Assembly: GCA_002368155.1 (NCBI GenBank)
Contig: AP018180.1
Coordinates: 7,806,561-7,870,560, forward strand
Direction of reading: 5' to 3'
DNA from: Nostoc carneum NIES-2107
GTDB taxonomy: Bacteria; Cyanobacteriota; Cyanobacteriia; Cyanobacteriales; Nostocaceae
DNA: 64,000 bases
Both the position numbers and the translations under genes were made by a program. The notes under the pieces were generated by a model. That model saw only the letters and a list, made by a program, of their open reading frames with translations, had not been told where the DNA came from and made no database searches. Shown in pieces: positions 35,009-43,957 of the stretch. Numbering within the stretch: position 1 is the first letter of the stretch; every line of letters begins with the position of its first letter.

Positions 35009-36424
35009 TTACGTAAACCTCAAAACTGAAGTAGCCGCAGCAATACACAGAATTAGCGCTGCAAACCGAAAGGTAGCTTGGAAGCCTACAACAATCGCAT
35101 CCGGAGGAGCGACAGATACATCTGCACCTGCTGCTACACTGGCGATTAAGCCGCCAAATACTGCACCTATCAAGGAAACGCCGACAGTATTACCAGATGT
35201 GCGTGATAAAGAGAGTAATCCCGAAGCAATCCCCAGGCGATCGCGAGATACTGAACCCATAACAGTGGTATTATTGGGCGATTGAAATAAACCTAACCCA
35301 ATACCGTAAATAAAATAACGTGATATATAATCCAACTCAGTAATTTGAGCATCAAAGGTGCTGATACCCAAACAGCCACCAATCATCAATCCCAGCCCAA
35401 GAGAACTAATTAATTTCGCACCAAAGCGGTCTGCAAGTATACCAGCGAGTGGGGCAACTAATCCGCTAAGTACAGGCGAAAAAGCTAAGAGTAACCCAAC
35501 TTTTACTGTTGGGTAGTTCTTCACTCGCTCTAAAAAGAACGGGGTAATGAGTAGAGAACCACCAATAACTGTGAACGCTAACCAACCACTCAGCAAACTC
35601 ATACTCAGCTGAAGATTGCGGAATAGGTGCAGTTCTAGTAATGGCTGGTCGAGAATAGCTTCTACTACCAGAAAAGTTAAAAAGCTGAGAGTGGCGATCG
35701 CAAGTAATACGATGGTGTTAATACTGCTAAAGCCTTCACTTTGCCCAAAGGTCATACCTAACCCAAAACTACCCAAAGTCCATAAAGCTAACAAGGCTCC
35801 TAAAGGGTCAAATTTTTGTTTACTTTCACTAGGGGTAGATGGTGGTACTAACCGCGCCACAAGGAAACTAGCTATGATGCCCAAGGGTACATTGATCAGA
35901 AATATACTATGCCAACCTGACAAGTTCAATAACAACCCGCCCGCAGAAGGGCCAAAAGCAATTCCCAGTGACACGACACTCCCAATAATGCCTACCGCCC
36001 GACCTCGTTCGGAAGTTGGGAAGACTTCTGTGATAATTGCCAAACCAAGGCCAGAGATGAACACAGAACCAAGTCCCTGAAGTGCCCGAAAACCAATCAA
36101 CCACTCAATAGTAGGCGCAAAACTACATAACAGTGAACTCAAGGTAAATATAATCAGCCCTGCTTGATATAGGGGTTTTTTGCCCCACATATCCCCTAGA
36201 CGAGTTGCGCCTAAAACTAAACCAGAACTGACTAACTGATAACTCAATACAGCCCACTGGGCCATAGGAAAACTAGTATGAAAGCTTTGCACCAAAGTGG
36301 GTAATGCCACATTGATGATGCCCACATCTAGGGTAGACATGAATACACCTAATCCCACACCTAACAAAACCCAAGATTTTTGAGAGGTGGATAAAGTCAG
36401 AGATTGTATTGGCAGTTGGGACAA
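35009..36424 (-). CDS. MFS transporter, DHA2 (EmrB/QacA-like)
   Basis: This 471-residue membrane protein has about fourteen hydrophobic segments. The DHA2 signature in helix 1 is present (STLDVGIINVALPTLVQSF), with motif A in the 2-3 loop (GDMWGKKPLYQAGL) and motif C in helix 5 (GFRALQGLGSVFISGLGLA region). It would export small molecules by proton exchange. The downstream comB gene follows with no gap, suggesting a joint role, for example export of a sulfolactate-type product; that is inference. The promoter lies in the long gap 36425-37183. Confidence 0.85.
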   Translation of the reverse strand: MSQLPIQSLTLSTSQKSWVLLGVGLGVFMSTLDVGIINVALPTLVQSFHTSFPMAQWAVLSYQLVSSGLVLGATRLGDMWGKKPLYQAGLIIFTLSSLLCSFAPTIEWLIGFRALQGLGSVFISGLGLAIITEVFPTSERGRAVGIIGSVVSLGIAFGPSAGGLLLNLSGWHSIFLINVPLGIIASFLVARLVPPSTPSESKQKFDPLGALLALWTLGSFGLGMTFGQSEGFSSINTIVLLAIATLSFLTFLVVEAILDQPLLELHLFRNLQLSMSLLSGWLAFTVIGGSLLITPFFLERVKNYPTVKVGLLLAFSPVLSGLVAPLAGILADRFGAKLISSLGLGLMIGGCLGISTFDAQITELDYISRYFIYGIGLGLFQSPNNTTVMGSVSRDRLGIASGLLSLSRTSGNTVGVSLIGAVFGGLIASVAAGADVSVAPPDAIVVGFQATFRFAALILCIAAATSVLRFT

Positions 36425-37183
36425 TATTTAGTCTCCTCTGTTTAGTTGAGTGTTGCGAATATTTGGATTTGGGATTGATACCATAAAGATAAAATTAACT
36501 CTTAAAGAATGTTTTAAAAGTCTTAATTGATGTATCAAATATTTTTTTACCCCACCCTAACCCTCTCTCAAGGGTAGGTATTTTGTATTTGGCCATTTTT
36601 TGGCTATTTCAGCCGATGCTTAAATCCTGAAACGACCAAACCATGTTAAAAAATTGAGAATTTTCTCAACTATTTTGGAGATTCTGAAAACCCTACCCTT
36701 ATAAAGGCTACGGTGTACACACAAGTATAGGCGGCAAAGGTTTCAACCCTTTTAGTCCCATAAATACCCAATTTTGAGGTGACTTGAAACTTCATTTCTC
36801 ATCCTAATTTGAGGATTAAGGCAACGAAATCAAGTTTCAGGTAGGATTTCAAGACTTCTGTGTACACCGTAGCCTTATAAAGGGGAGGGAACCGAATTTT
36901 TCTTATTTCCCCTCAATATATCGAGGGGATTAAGGGGGGTAATAATGAAGATGAAGATACAGCAAACCACTTTTAAAACAACCTCTTAAAGAATGGTGCG
37001 TTAAGGCTTCACCTAACACACCCTAAGTAGCTGGTGGGAATTAAATATAAGATGGACGTAGGTTGGTTTGAGGAACGAAACCCAACACCCGCATGGGTTA
37101 CGCTATCGCTAACCCATCCTACAAATAATTATGCCTCCCTACTTACTAGATATTCAAAATCACTAATCTCCTCACTATATAAT
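36425..37183. other. Gene-free 759-bp region with an imperfect inverted-repeat element
   Basis: This stretch separates the MFS gene from an LLM gene. It contains an imperfect inverted repeat pair (36699-36726 and 36854-36880; core GGCTACGGTGTACAC), a fragment of a CCCTACC/CCCACCCTAACC repeat near 36550, a GTGCGTTA...TAACACACCCTA repeat near 36996-37025, and a GGTTGGTTTGAGGAACGAAA..CCCAAC repeat near 37062-37092. No ORF or RNA gene was seen. Confidence 0.55.
36699..36880. repeat. 182-bp element with ~27-bp inverted ends
   Basis: The left end is TTATAAAGGCTACGGTGTAC followed by ACACAAGT (to 36726). The right end is its inverted copy (36854-36880), differing by one missing base and one mismatch. 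The inside is AT-rich with further internal half-palindromes (CTTGAAAC..TTTCAAG). It looks like a non-autonomous MITE. No second copy was seen in the window. Confidence 0.6.
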
Positions 37184-38203
37184 TCAGGAAACTGAAGACA
37201 GAACTGCCTCAGTTGGTTGTGAATGTTGCACTTTGGGAGTAACTTCCTGGGCAAATAATTTCATTGTTCGCTGCACAACTTCGTGGGGAAGTCCTGGTAG
37301 GTGAATTTTGACTCCCAGGCGGTCTACTTTAGTATCAACAATATATTCGTTAAGTTTTGCAGCAACAGTTGCAGGCGAACCCACAATGTAGTTAATGCGA
37401 CTAAGCATATCTGCTAAATCTTTTGGCGGCCCAGGGGGGATACGCCCCTGACGCTGCGCTTCAATATATATGGGCAATTTTTCCCTCACACTAAAGAATA
37501 CTTCGGCAGCTTGGGCAACTGTCTGTTGAGCTTCGGCATCAGTTTCACCGACGTATACCAATCGAAACCCTCGCACCGCTCCAGTTCCACCGGCTTGTCT
37601 ATAAATATCGCTATAAATGTTTTGAGCAGTTGCGCCTTCGCCTTGTCCAACTAGTAAATTTAACCCACGTTGAGCAGCCAGAACAATGGTATCGCGATCG
37701 CGCACTCCTAACCAAAACAATTGCTCTAATCCTGTACGCGGTGGTGGGGTAATTTGGTCACCTTGGTGTTGTGGCGAGAGATAATCCAATACCTCTATCA
37801 GTTGTTGGCGAAATAATTGATATTTTTCAGTTTGCTGAAAGTTTTTATGCTTGGTATCACCAGCACTACCGTGACCTAATCCAAATATCACCCGACCACC
37901 GGACAATAAATCGAGTAATGACACAACTTCAGCAAATCGTAGTGGATTTTCTAAGGTGAGAATTTTGATTGCGGTTCCCAGTTTAATTTTTGTCGTTTCC
38001 GCTGCTAACCTAGCGATGAATACTTCTGGTACTGGTAATCGACCATAGAAAGCTTGTTCTCTGACAAAATGATGTTCTCCAAAAGAGCAGGAATCAAAAC
38101 CTAGTGTTTCTGCCAATTGCACATCAGCAATTGTTTGAGCAAAAAATTCCCGGTCTTCAACTTTGGAGCTAGCCCACATTTGGTGGAACAATCCAATTGT
38201 CAT
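37184..38203 (-). CDS. LLM flavin-dependent oxidoreductase, luciferase-like group
   Basis: This 339-residue luciferase-like barrel is of the shorter group. It begins TIGLFHQMWASSKVEDREFF, continues GFDSCSFGEHHFVREQAF, and has LLDLLSGGRVIFGLGHGSAG as the flavin-phosphate region. It resembles bacterial luciferase alpha/beta-like monooxygenases more than SsuD. A dyad operator candidate (38432-38463) lies about 230 bp before its start. Another LLM gene (38643-39707) lies upstream on the same strand. FMNH2- and O2-dependence are from family. The substrate is unknown. Confidence 0.85.
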   Translation of the reverse strand: MTIGLFHQMWASSKVEDREFFAQTIADVQLAETLGFDSCSFGEHHFVREQAFYGRLPVPEVFIARLAAETTKIKLGTAIKILTLENPLRFAEVVSLLDLLSGGRVIFGLGHGSAGDTKHKNFQQTEKYQLFRQQLIEVLDYLSPQHQGDQITPPPRTGLEQLFWLGVRDRDTIVLAAQRGLNLLVGQGEGATAQNIYSDIYRQAGGTGAVRGFRLVYVGETDAEAQQTVAQAAEVFFSVREKLPIYIEAQRQGRIPPGPPKDLADMLSRINYIVGSPATVAAKLNEYIVDTKVDRLGVKIHLPGLPHEVVQRTMKLFAQEVTPKVQHSQPTEAVLSSVS

Positions 38204-38431
38204 ATCACTACCCTCTGGAAATACTGAAGTTTGCCTGACTGGTCTTTTTCAATTGGAGAGGTTGTTTAGGTTTCTATGATGGATGAGAGTATGCAGTTCA
38301 TCAATTTTTACTACTTTGTAGCTGATTCTCATCTAGTGCGATCGCAATAAATATTCAACCCATACAAAATTTATGGGTTACTGTTCCTCGAATCCCAATT
38401 ACTGGGACTATATGAATAATATTTCTCAAAT

Positions 38432-38463
38432 AAATACGGTAAACTGATAAATTTACTGTACTT
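38432..38463. promoter_or_regulatory. Dyad operator candidate, site B
   Basis: AAATACGGTAA, 10-bp spacer, TTACTGTACTT. It lies in the 439-bp gap between two minus-strand LLM genes, about 230 bp upstream of the start of the gene at 37184-38203. The rest of the gap is AT-rich upstream and a purine/pyrimidine-rich repeat near 38520-38640. Confidence 0.6.
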
Positions 38464-38642
38464 TTTCTAGTTAAAAAATTATCATAGACAAGGCAAACAA
38501 GCAAGCAAGCTTTGCTGGGTATTGGGTATAAGGGTATTGGGAAGATGAGGAAGCAGGGGCGTAGAGGAAGAAAACTACACTAATACTCTCCCTCTGCCCC
38601 TCTGCCTCTCTTCCCCCTCTGCTTACTTACTTGCCCCATACC

Positions 38643-39707
38643 CTACACAGGCTGTAAATGTCGGACGCGGGGGATAACTTCTTCAGCAAAGCGGGTCATT
38701 TCGCGGACAAAGGGATTGAATTGCAGCATAAATGTATCGATACCTGCATCAGAAAAAGCGGCAATTCTGGTAGCAACTGTGTCGTAGCTGCCAACTAAAC
38801 CTGCGGCTGTGCCACCATTACCACCAACGGCAGGATTTTTAGCGAAGAGTCGGAACATAACTGCATCTGGATCGACACCTTTCGCCACGCTTAATTTTAA
38901 ATGTTCTTCTTTGCTCTGAAGTTCTGTAAGTCGCTGTAGTTCCTCTTGCGCTTCTGCATCGGTAGGTCTAGCAATGACGAAGGCTGATAAACCAAAACGC
39001 ACGGGTTGAGGTAGCGATCGCGGACGGCTCAATACTTGCTTAATTACCTGACGTACATCTTCGATTGGCTGACCGTTGATAAAGTAGATATCTGCTTGTT
39101 CCGCCGCTAAAATCTGGGCGGGATCAGATGCACCTCCTAAGTAGATTGGGGGATGGGGCTTGGCGATGGAGGTAGGACGTAAGCTTAAATCTGTGATTTT
39201 GAAATATTCTCCCTCAAAGTTAACCTTTTCCCCACTCCACAAAGCTCTGACCACTTTTAACCATTCACCAGAATACCGGTAGCGTTCATCATGGGGAGGA
39301 AAGGGAATATTTGTGCGTTCCATTTCTGGACGGAACCAAGCGCTAATCAAATTGATGGCAAACCGTCCGCGACTAATTGTATCAATCCCTAAAGCCATCT
39401 TCGCTAAAACAGCTGGATGGAATAGTAAAGGCTTAATGGCGGCGATAATCTCAATTTTTTCTGTCGCCTCAGCTAAAGCCGCAGAAGCTGTCCAAGTTTC
39501 TAACTGCTCTAACTCTAAACTGCGTGGGTTGGCGAGATGCTGTGCCACCAAGGTTGTAGCGTATCCCAAGCGTTCAGCTTCTAAAATCAGCGATCGCGAT
39601 CGCTCATAACTCGCATCGATGGGTTCATCTTGAGTATCTAGAGGGCCAAAGTTACCACCAACAGGTGCCCAAATACCATAACGTGGTTTTGACATGGTGA
39701 ACTCCAA
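38643..39707 (-). CDS. LLM flavin-dependent monooxygenase, SfnG/SsuD-like
   Basis: This 354-residue protein carries the sulfone/sulfonate monooxygenase pattern: KIEIIAAIKPLLFHPAVLAK, then GIDTISRGRFAINLISAW and a C-terminal FNPFVREMTRFAEEVIPR. It resembles dimethylsulfone monooxygenase SfnG and alkanesulfonate monooxygenase SsuD, which use FMNH2 to cleave C-S bonds and release sulfite or methanesulfinate. An ATG five codons in (MSKPRYG) is an alternative start. It is divergent from the TauD gene at 39894, with dyad site C (39763-39794) between them. Confidence 0.85.
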   Translation of the reverse strand: MEFTMSKPRYGIWAPVGGNFGPLDTQDEPIDASYERSRSLILEAERLGYATTLVAQHLANPRSLELEQLETWTASAALAEATEKIEIIAAIKPLLFHPAVLAKMALGIDTISRGRFAINLISAWFRPEMERTNIPFPPHDERYRYSGEWLKVVRALWSGEKVNFEGEYFKITDLSLRPTSIAKPHPPIYLGGASDPAQILAAEQADIYFINGQPIEDVRQVIKQVLSRPRSLPQPVRFGLSAFVIARPTDAEAQEELQRLTELQSKEEHLKLSVAKGVDPDAVMFRLFAKNPAVGGNGGTAAGLVGSYDTVATRIAAFSDAGIDTFMLQFNPFVREMTRFAEEVIPRVRHLQPV

Positions 39708-39762
39708 GTTAATTGGGGAATGAGGAGATGAGGTAGGGGAAATACTGTGTTGGATTATTTTA

Positions 39763-39794
39763 TAATACGGTAAATTTATCGAGTTAGTGTATTA
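39763..39794. promoter_or_regulatory. Dyad operator candidate, site C (divergent promoters)
   Basis: TAATACGGTAA, 10-bp spacer, TTAGTGTATTA. It is centred between the SfnG-like LLM gene (start 39707, minus) and the TauD-like gene (start 39894, plus), 56 and 100 bp from the two starts. It could control both. Confidence 0.7.
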
Positions 39795-39893
39795 TATTTA
39801 GAGTTGCGATCGCTTCCTGATGATCTCTTGCACTTGATAGCAACAGAAATAGACGAGTGCAAACAAACCCAGGTAAACCTCTGGAGAATTTTT

Positions 39894-40856
39894 ATGAGCA
39901 ACAAGCATATTGAAGTCAAACCAGTAGCTGGTCACATCGGTGCAGAAATCGGTGGTGTAGACCTTTCTCGTCCTCTTGCGGATGAAGCAGTAGCCGAAAT
40001 TCGCCAAGCATTATTGAAGTGGAAAGTCATATTCTTTCGCAATCAGAACATTGACCACGCAGCACAGATTGCTTTCACATCTCGTTTTGGCGAAGTAACC
40101 TATGCACATCCCCACGAGGATGAACCAATCGAAGGTTTTGCCGAAATCTTACCAATCGATCGCAGCCGCTACGAACGGAAAAATGGTCTGCGTCGTTCCA
40201 GCTACGAAAACCGTTGGCATACCGATGTGACAGCAGTTGTTAACCCACCTGCGGGGTCTATTTTGCGTGCAGTTAACGTTCCTAGCTTTGGTGGTGACAC
40301 ACAGTGGACTAATTTAGTTGCTGCTTACGAGGGACTATCAGCACCCGTGAAGGCGCTAGCAGACACATTAAAAGCACAACATCACTTCAATGCACGCTTG
40401 CGTTTATCCAGCAATAGTAAGCTTGCACAACGCATCGCCGCCAATCCCCAGGTTTCCATTCACCCAGTCGTGCGAGTTCATCCAGAAACAGGCGAACGTG
40501 CATTATTTGTGAATCCTGGTTTTACCTCCCACATTTTAGACGTATCGCCACAAGAAAGCGATTTACTACTAGAATTGTTCTTCAATCAAATCACCAAACC
40601 TGCTTATACCACCCGATTCCGGTGGAACAATGGAGACATTGCTTTCTGGGATAACCGTGCCACCGCACATTTAGCACCGCAAGATCTAGATCATATAGAA
40701 GTTGAGCGCGTACTTTATCGCACCACCATTACTGGTGATATCCCCGTCGGCCCCGATGGCTTTAGATCGCAAATAGTAGAAGGTGAGCCTTTAACTAGCG
40801 AATTACCAACTGTATTGAAAAATAAAGCCGAACAGCGACAACCCGTGCTTTCATAA
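39894..40856 (+). CDS. TauD/TfdA family dioxygenase
   Basis: The start at ATG 39894 (MSNKHIEVKPVAGHIGAEIG) is favoured by a GGAG upstream and by homology with the other TauD gene; an upstream in-frame start would add 30 unlikely residues. The 320-residue Fe(II)/2-oxoglutarate dioxygenase has H109-x-D111 (RWHTDVTAV) and H259 (NRATAHLAP). An Arg around 272-276 would bind 2-oxoglutarate. It differs from the AtsK-like gene at 13637 by a longer insert before the HxD loop (residues 75-105), which probably changes substrate choice. It is followed by a D-2-hydroxyacid dehydrogenase gene. Confidence 0.8.
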   Translation: MSNKHIEVKPVAGHIGAEIGGVDLSRPLADEAVAEIRQALLKWKVIFFRNQNIDHAAQIAFTSRFGEVTYAHPHEDEPIEGFAEILPIDRSRYERKNGLRRSSYENRWHTDVTAVVNPPAGSILRAVNVPSFGGDTQWTNLVAAYEGLSAPVKALADTLKAQHHFNARLRLSSNSKLAQRIAANPQVSIHPVVRVHPETGERALFVNPGFTSHILDVSPQESDLLLELFFNQITKPAYTTRFRWNNGDIAFWDNRATAHLAPQDLDHIEVERVLYRTTITGDIPVGPDGFRSQIVEGEPLTSELPTVLKNKAEQRQPVLS

Positions 40857-40936
40857 GCCATATAGTTTTCAACTAGGCTGTGAAATATATCAGCAGCCTA
40901 GTTGAGCTGATAGCAACAGCAAGTGACAAATGACCA

Positions 40937-41890
40937 ATGACAAAACTAATTTTACCGATAGAGCTAACTGCTGAAATTGAGCCAAATCTACCATCAGATA
41001 CAAAATTTGTCCGGGTAGATAGTGATGGTAATTTTGATGGCGATCCCAGTGATGCTGAAGTTTATCTCAATGGGTTTAAATTAAAGCCCACGACTCTACA
41101 TAAAGTCCTAGAAACTGCACCGAGAATACGTTGGCAACAAACTCCTAGTGCGGGTGTCAATCATATTCTCACGCCCACTTTTTTAGAACACGATATTATC
41201 TTGACTAATGGTGCAGGGGTTCATGCAATTCCCATTTCCGAATTTGTCTTGAGTTTGATTTTCTATCACGCCAAGCAGTTACGAGAATTGCAAGCGGCTC
41301 ACGATCAACAGCATTGGCGCAAAAGCTGGTTAGTACTACCAGAGTTAGCAAATTCCACTGTGTTAATTCTCGGTACTGGCAATATAGGTCAAGCGATCGC
41401 ATCTCGTCTAAAAGCATTCGGAACGCGAGTTTGGGGTGGTCGTCGTCGTCCTGATGCGCTACCAAATTTTGATAAAATCGTCGGTCAAAATGAATGGCAC
41501 GCCTTGTTACCAGAAGTTGACTATTTAGTTGTCGCCACACCTCTGACACCAGAAACCAAAGCTTTAATTGATGAAGAAGTACTGCGATCGCTTCCCAGTC
41601 ATGGTTATTTAATTAATGTGGGTCGTGGTGCGGTTGTGGATGAATCAGCATTAACTAAAGCGCTAACTGAAGGCTGGATTGGAGGTGCTGCATTAGACAC
41701 CGTTTCTATTGAACCTTTACCGCCAGAAAGCCCTCTGTGGTCGTTACCCAACCTCTTAATTACACCTCATACTTCCGCAATTTCCCCAGCATTAAAAGAG
41801 CGCATCGCCGCCCTATTTCTCGATAATTTACAGCGTTTCCGAAATGGTCAACCTTTACGGAATGTAGTCAATAAACAAGCAGGATACTAA
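40937..41890 (+). CDS. D-2-hydroxyacid dehydrogenase
   Basis: This 317-residue NAD(P)-dependent dehydrogenase has an intact Rossmann motif (LILGTGNIGQAIASRL, about residues 143-158). The family catalytic triad is present: R230 (INVGRGAVVD), E259 (SIEPLP), H278 (ITPHTSA). It interconverts 2-hydroxyacids and 2-oxoacids. It lies 80 bp after the TauD gene and is probably co-transcribed. Since TauD-type reactions release aldehydes and 2-oxo acids, a role in handling the leftover skeleton is reasonable inference. It is convergent with the alpha/beta hydrolase gene. Confidence 0.85.
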   Translation: MTKLILPIELTAEIEPNLPSDTKFVRVDSDGNFDGDPSDAEVYLNGFKLKPTTLHKVLETAPRIRWQQTPSAGVNHILTPTFLEHDIILTNGAGVHAIPISEFVLSLIFYHAKQLRELQAAHDQQHWRKSWLVLPELANSTVLILGTGNIGQAIASRLKAFGTRVWGGRRRPDALPNFDKIVGQNEWHALLPEVDYLVVATPLTPETKALIDEEVLRSLPSHGYLINVGRGAVVDESALTKALTEGWIGGAALDTVSIEPLPPESPLWSLPNLLITPHTSAISPALKERIAALFLDNLQRFRNGQPLRNVVNKQAGY

Positions 41891-41922
41891 TACCAATTTC
41901 AAAAAAGAATGCGACAGATTGT

Positions 41923-41946
41923 AGGGGTACAGCAATGCTGTGCCCT
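41923..41946. terminator. Hairpin between convergent genes
   Basis: AGGGGTACAGCA and TGCTGTGCCCT form a 10-11 bp stem with a single-base loop. It lies between the convergent stops at 41890 and 41956 and is a known kind of Nostoc intergenic palindrome. It can serve either strand as a terminator. Confidence 0.6.
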
Positions 41947-41955
41947 CTAATTTAT

Positions 41956-42768
41956 TTATAGACCTTTACTCTTTAACCAATTGATAAATAAGTTAGCAAT
42001 AGCTAAATTACCCTGTTCTAGCATGGGTAAATGACCGTGACCAGGAAGTCCAACTTCCGGAAGCCAAATAAAATCACCCCGAAAGTATTTTGCTGTTTCT
42101 GCGTCTACTTCATAAGGATGGCGTGTGTCTTGGTCGCCTGTAATCACACAGATGGGTATATTAAATAGTATCTGCGGGTCGCCAATATAAAGCCCTTGTC
42201 CTTCAACATTTCTGCGTTCGTTACTCATCCGCGCACTCTCAGCGACCAAACTGCGAAAATAATCTTCAAATGTTTCTTTGGGAAAAGTATCTGAGTTGGT
42301 GAAGTACTTCTTAGTATCTTCACGTGACTGGATACGTGGACGATCTTCAGGACAAGCCTCGTCAGAGTCTTTGGCGATCGCGGGTAATAAATCTGCTGGT
42401 GGTACTGGTGCAATGCCTATGATAGCTTTAACAAGTTGGGGATGAGTTTTTCCTATCTGCCAACCAATCACACCAGACATACTGTGAGTCAGAATCACAG
42501 ATGGGCCAATCTGTTCCAGAAGTGCAACAGTAGCATTGATTACCGTCTGATATGGCATTACGGAAAAGTTTGGTACAAAACCCGACCGACCATGACCTGG
42601 TAAGTCAACAATATAGGTTTTCCAGCCTTGTTCTGCTAGATACACTCCCCAACCTGGTCGGTGATCAGGTGTTTGGACAAAGCAAGCACCTGTATGAAAG
42701 CCGCCATGTAAAAGCAGAATAGGAATCGGATTTTGGTTATGTGTTGGGTCGTAATACTGAACGTACAT
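41956..42768 (-). CDS. Alpha/beta hydrolase
   Basis: This 270-residue alpha/beta hydrolase has the oxyanion loop LLLHGGFHTGACF (about residues 18-30). The nucleophile elbow is THSMSG with Ser96 (Gly replaced by Thr at the first position of GxSxG), and a late His in PGHGHLP completes the triad. A cap region spans about 110-190. The family includes esterases, lipases and haloalkane hydrolases; the substrate is not readable. No signal peptide is apparent, so it is cytoplasmic. Confidence 0.8.
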   Translation of the reverse strand: MYVQYYDPTHNQNPIPILLLHGGFHTGACFVQTPDHRPGWGVYLAEQGWKTYIVDLPGHGRSGFVPNFSVMPYQTVINATVALLEQIGPSVILTHSMSGVIGWQIGKTHPQLVKAIIGIAPVPPADLLPAIAKDSDEACPEDRPRIQSREDTKKYFTNSDTFPKETFEDYFRSLVAESARMSNERRNVEGQGLYIGDPQILFNIPICVITGDQDTRHPYEVDAETAKYFRGDFIWLPEVGLPGHGHLPMLEQGNLAIANLFINWLKSKGL

Positions 42769-42949
42769 TTGGTACGGAATATCGCCAACAAAAAATTCAG
42801 TTTTGTTGTATAAATTTATTCTTTTTATATCCTTTTGATGAGGGTAGATATGATTTGAATGCCGACTAAAATCTTCCTCTCCTACAGAATGTTATACGTA
42901 AATTACTTTCTCAAAAGAGTAAGTTTTGCAGGTATATCTGATAGTAAAA

Positions 42950-43531
42950 CTACTGGACTTGACCAACTTTTGTGGCTTCAGGTACTTCAATTAATTGCCC
43001 AGTTTTCACATCGTAAATATAGCCATAAATAGGAATTTCTGGGGGAACTAATGGATGCAAATGAATCCTTTGCACATCTGCATAGACGCTTTTAGCCAGA
43101 TCATCAATAGTCAGCCAATTGATAAACTTACCTTCGTTTGATCCCGATCCAGATCCAATATCAGACCAACCAGTTTCATCTAGTTTGGCTGTTTTGAGAC
43201 TACTTGCAAGTAAATTACTCATGATTTGATTCGTGAAGGTTTCCATCCCACAATTAGTATGATGAATGACAAACCATTCACGAGTCCCAAGTAGTTTGTA
43301 AGAAATCACCAAAGAGCGAATTGCATCATCGCTAGCACGTCCACCTGCATTGCGAATTACATGAGCATCTCCTTCTGCTAGTCCAGCAAATTTAGCTGGG
43401 TCAAGTCTCGCATCCATGCAAGTGAGAATTGCAAACCGACGAGCTGGGGGTATGGTGAGATTACCCTTATCGCCGAAGTTTTGAGTGTAAGTAAGATTAG
43501 CTGCGAGAACTTCTTCTACAATTTGGCTCAT
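42950..43531 (-). CDS. Beta-class carbonic anhydrase
   Basis: This 193-residue protein has zinc ligands and the catalytic dyad of beta carbonic anhydrases: C38-x-D40-x-R42 (TCMDARLDP) and H91..C94 (HHTNCGMET), with [12 protein letters not shown] between. It interconverts CO2 and bicarbonate. It is shorter than carboxysomal CcaA and lacks its C-terminal tail, so it is a separate cytosolic form. It lies within the organosulfur block, but no direct link is seen. It is the first gene of its strand before the repeat-rich gap 43532-43957. Confidence 0.85.
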   Translation of the reverse strand: MSQIVEEVLAANLTYTQNFGDKGNLTIPPARRFAILTCMDARLDPAKFAGLAEGDAHVIRNAGGRASDDAIRSLVISYKLLGTREWFVIHHTNCGMETFTNQIMSNLLASSLKTAKLDETGWSDIGSGSGSNEGKFINWLTIDDLAKSVYADVQRIHLHPLVPPEIPIYGYIYDVKTGQLIEVPEATKVGQVQ

Positions 43532-43585
43532 TTTTAATTTGTATAAGTCAGCATTTGATTCACAAAAAAAGCTTGACTACCATCT

Positions 43586-43730
43586 CAGGACTTACGCAAC
43601 TGGTACACCAATCTTCTGGTTTAAGAGTCAACAGTCAAGGGTCAAGGGTCAAAAATTCAAGTTTTTTGGACTTTTGACTCTTGATTCTGGACAGCCTCAA
43701 CGAAAAAAATGTGACACTTGCGTAAGTCCT
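43586..43730. mobile_element. 145-bp MITE with 13-bp inverted ends and 7-bp target duplication
   Basis: The ends AGGACTTACGCAA (43587-43599) and TTGCGTAAGTCCT (43718-43730) are perfect inverted copies. ACCATCT occurs directly outside both ends (43579-43585 and 43731-43737), the signature of a target duplication. The inside contains GGTCAAG direct repeats but no gene. It is a typical small non-autonomous Nostoc element in the 426-bp gap 43532-43957. Confidence 0.75.
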
Positions 43731-43880
43731 ACCATCTATTAACCCTAGTTTTGATAAAATCATTCATTAAACTACAGTAACTTGATAGGTATTAGCCATT
43801 TTATCAAGAGTAATTTGCCACAAATTCGTATAAAAAGCAAGTTAGAGGACTCGAAAAAATAAATTATTCTGCTGAAAGTT

Positions 43881-43920
43881 GTTGACGGTTGACTGTTCAA
43901 TTTACAAGGTCAACCGTCAA
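43881..43920 (-). terminator. Hairpin after the SsuA-like gene (2)
   Basis: GTTGACGGTTGAC (43881-43893) and GTCAACCGTCAA (43909-43920) pair perfectly over 12 bp. It lies about 40 bp past the stop of the minus-strand binding-protein gene. Nearly the same hairpin is at 58190-58223. Confidence 0.6.
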
Positions 43921-43957
43921 AAATAGCGATGTAATATTTTTTTACTTCAGAAAAGCT

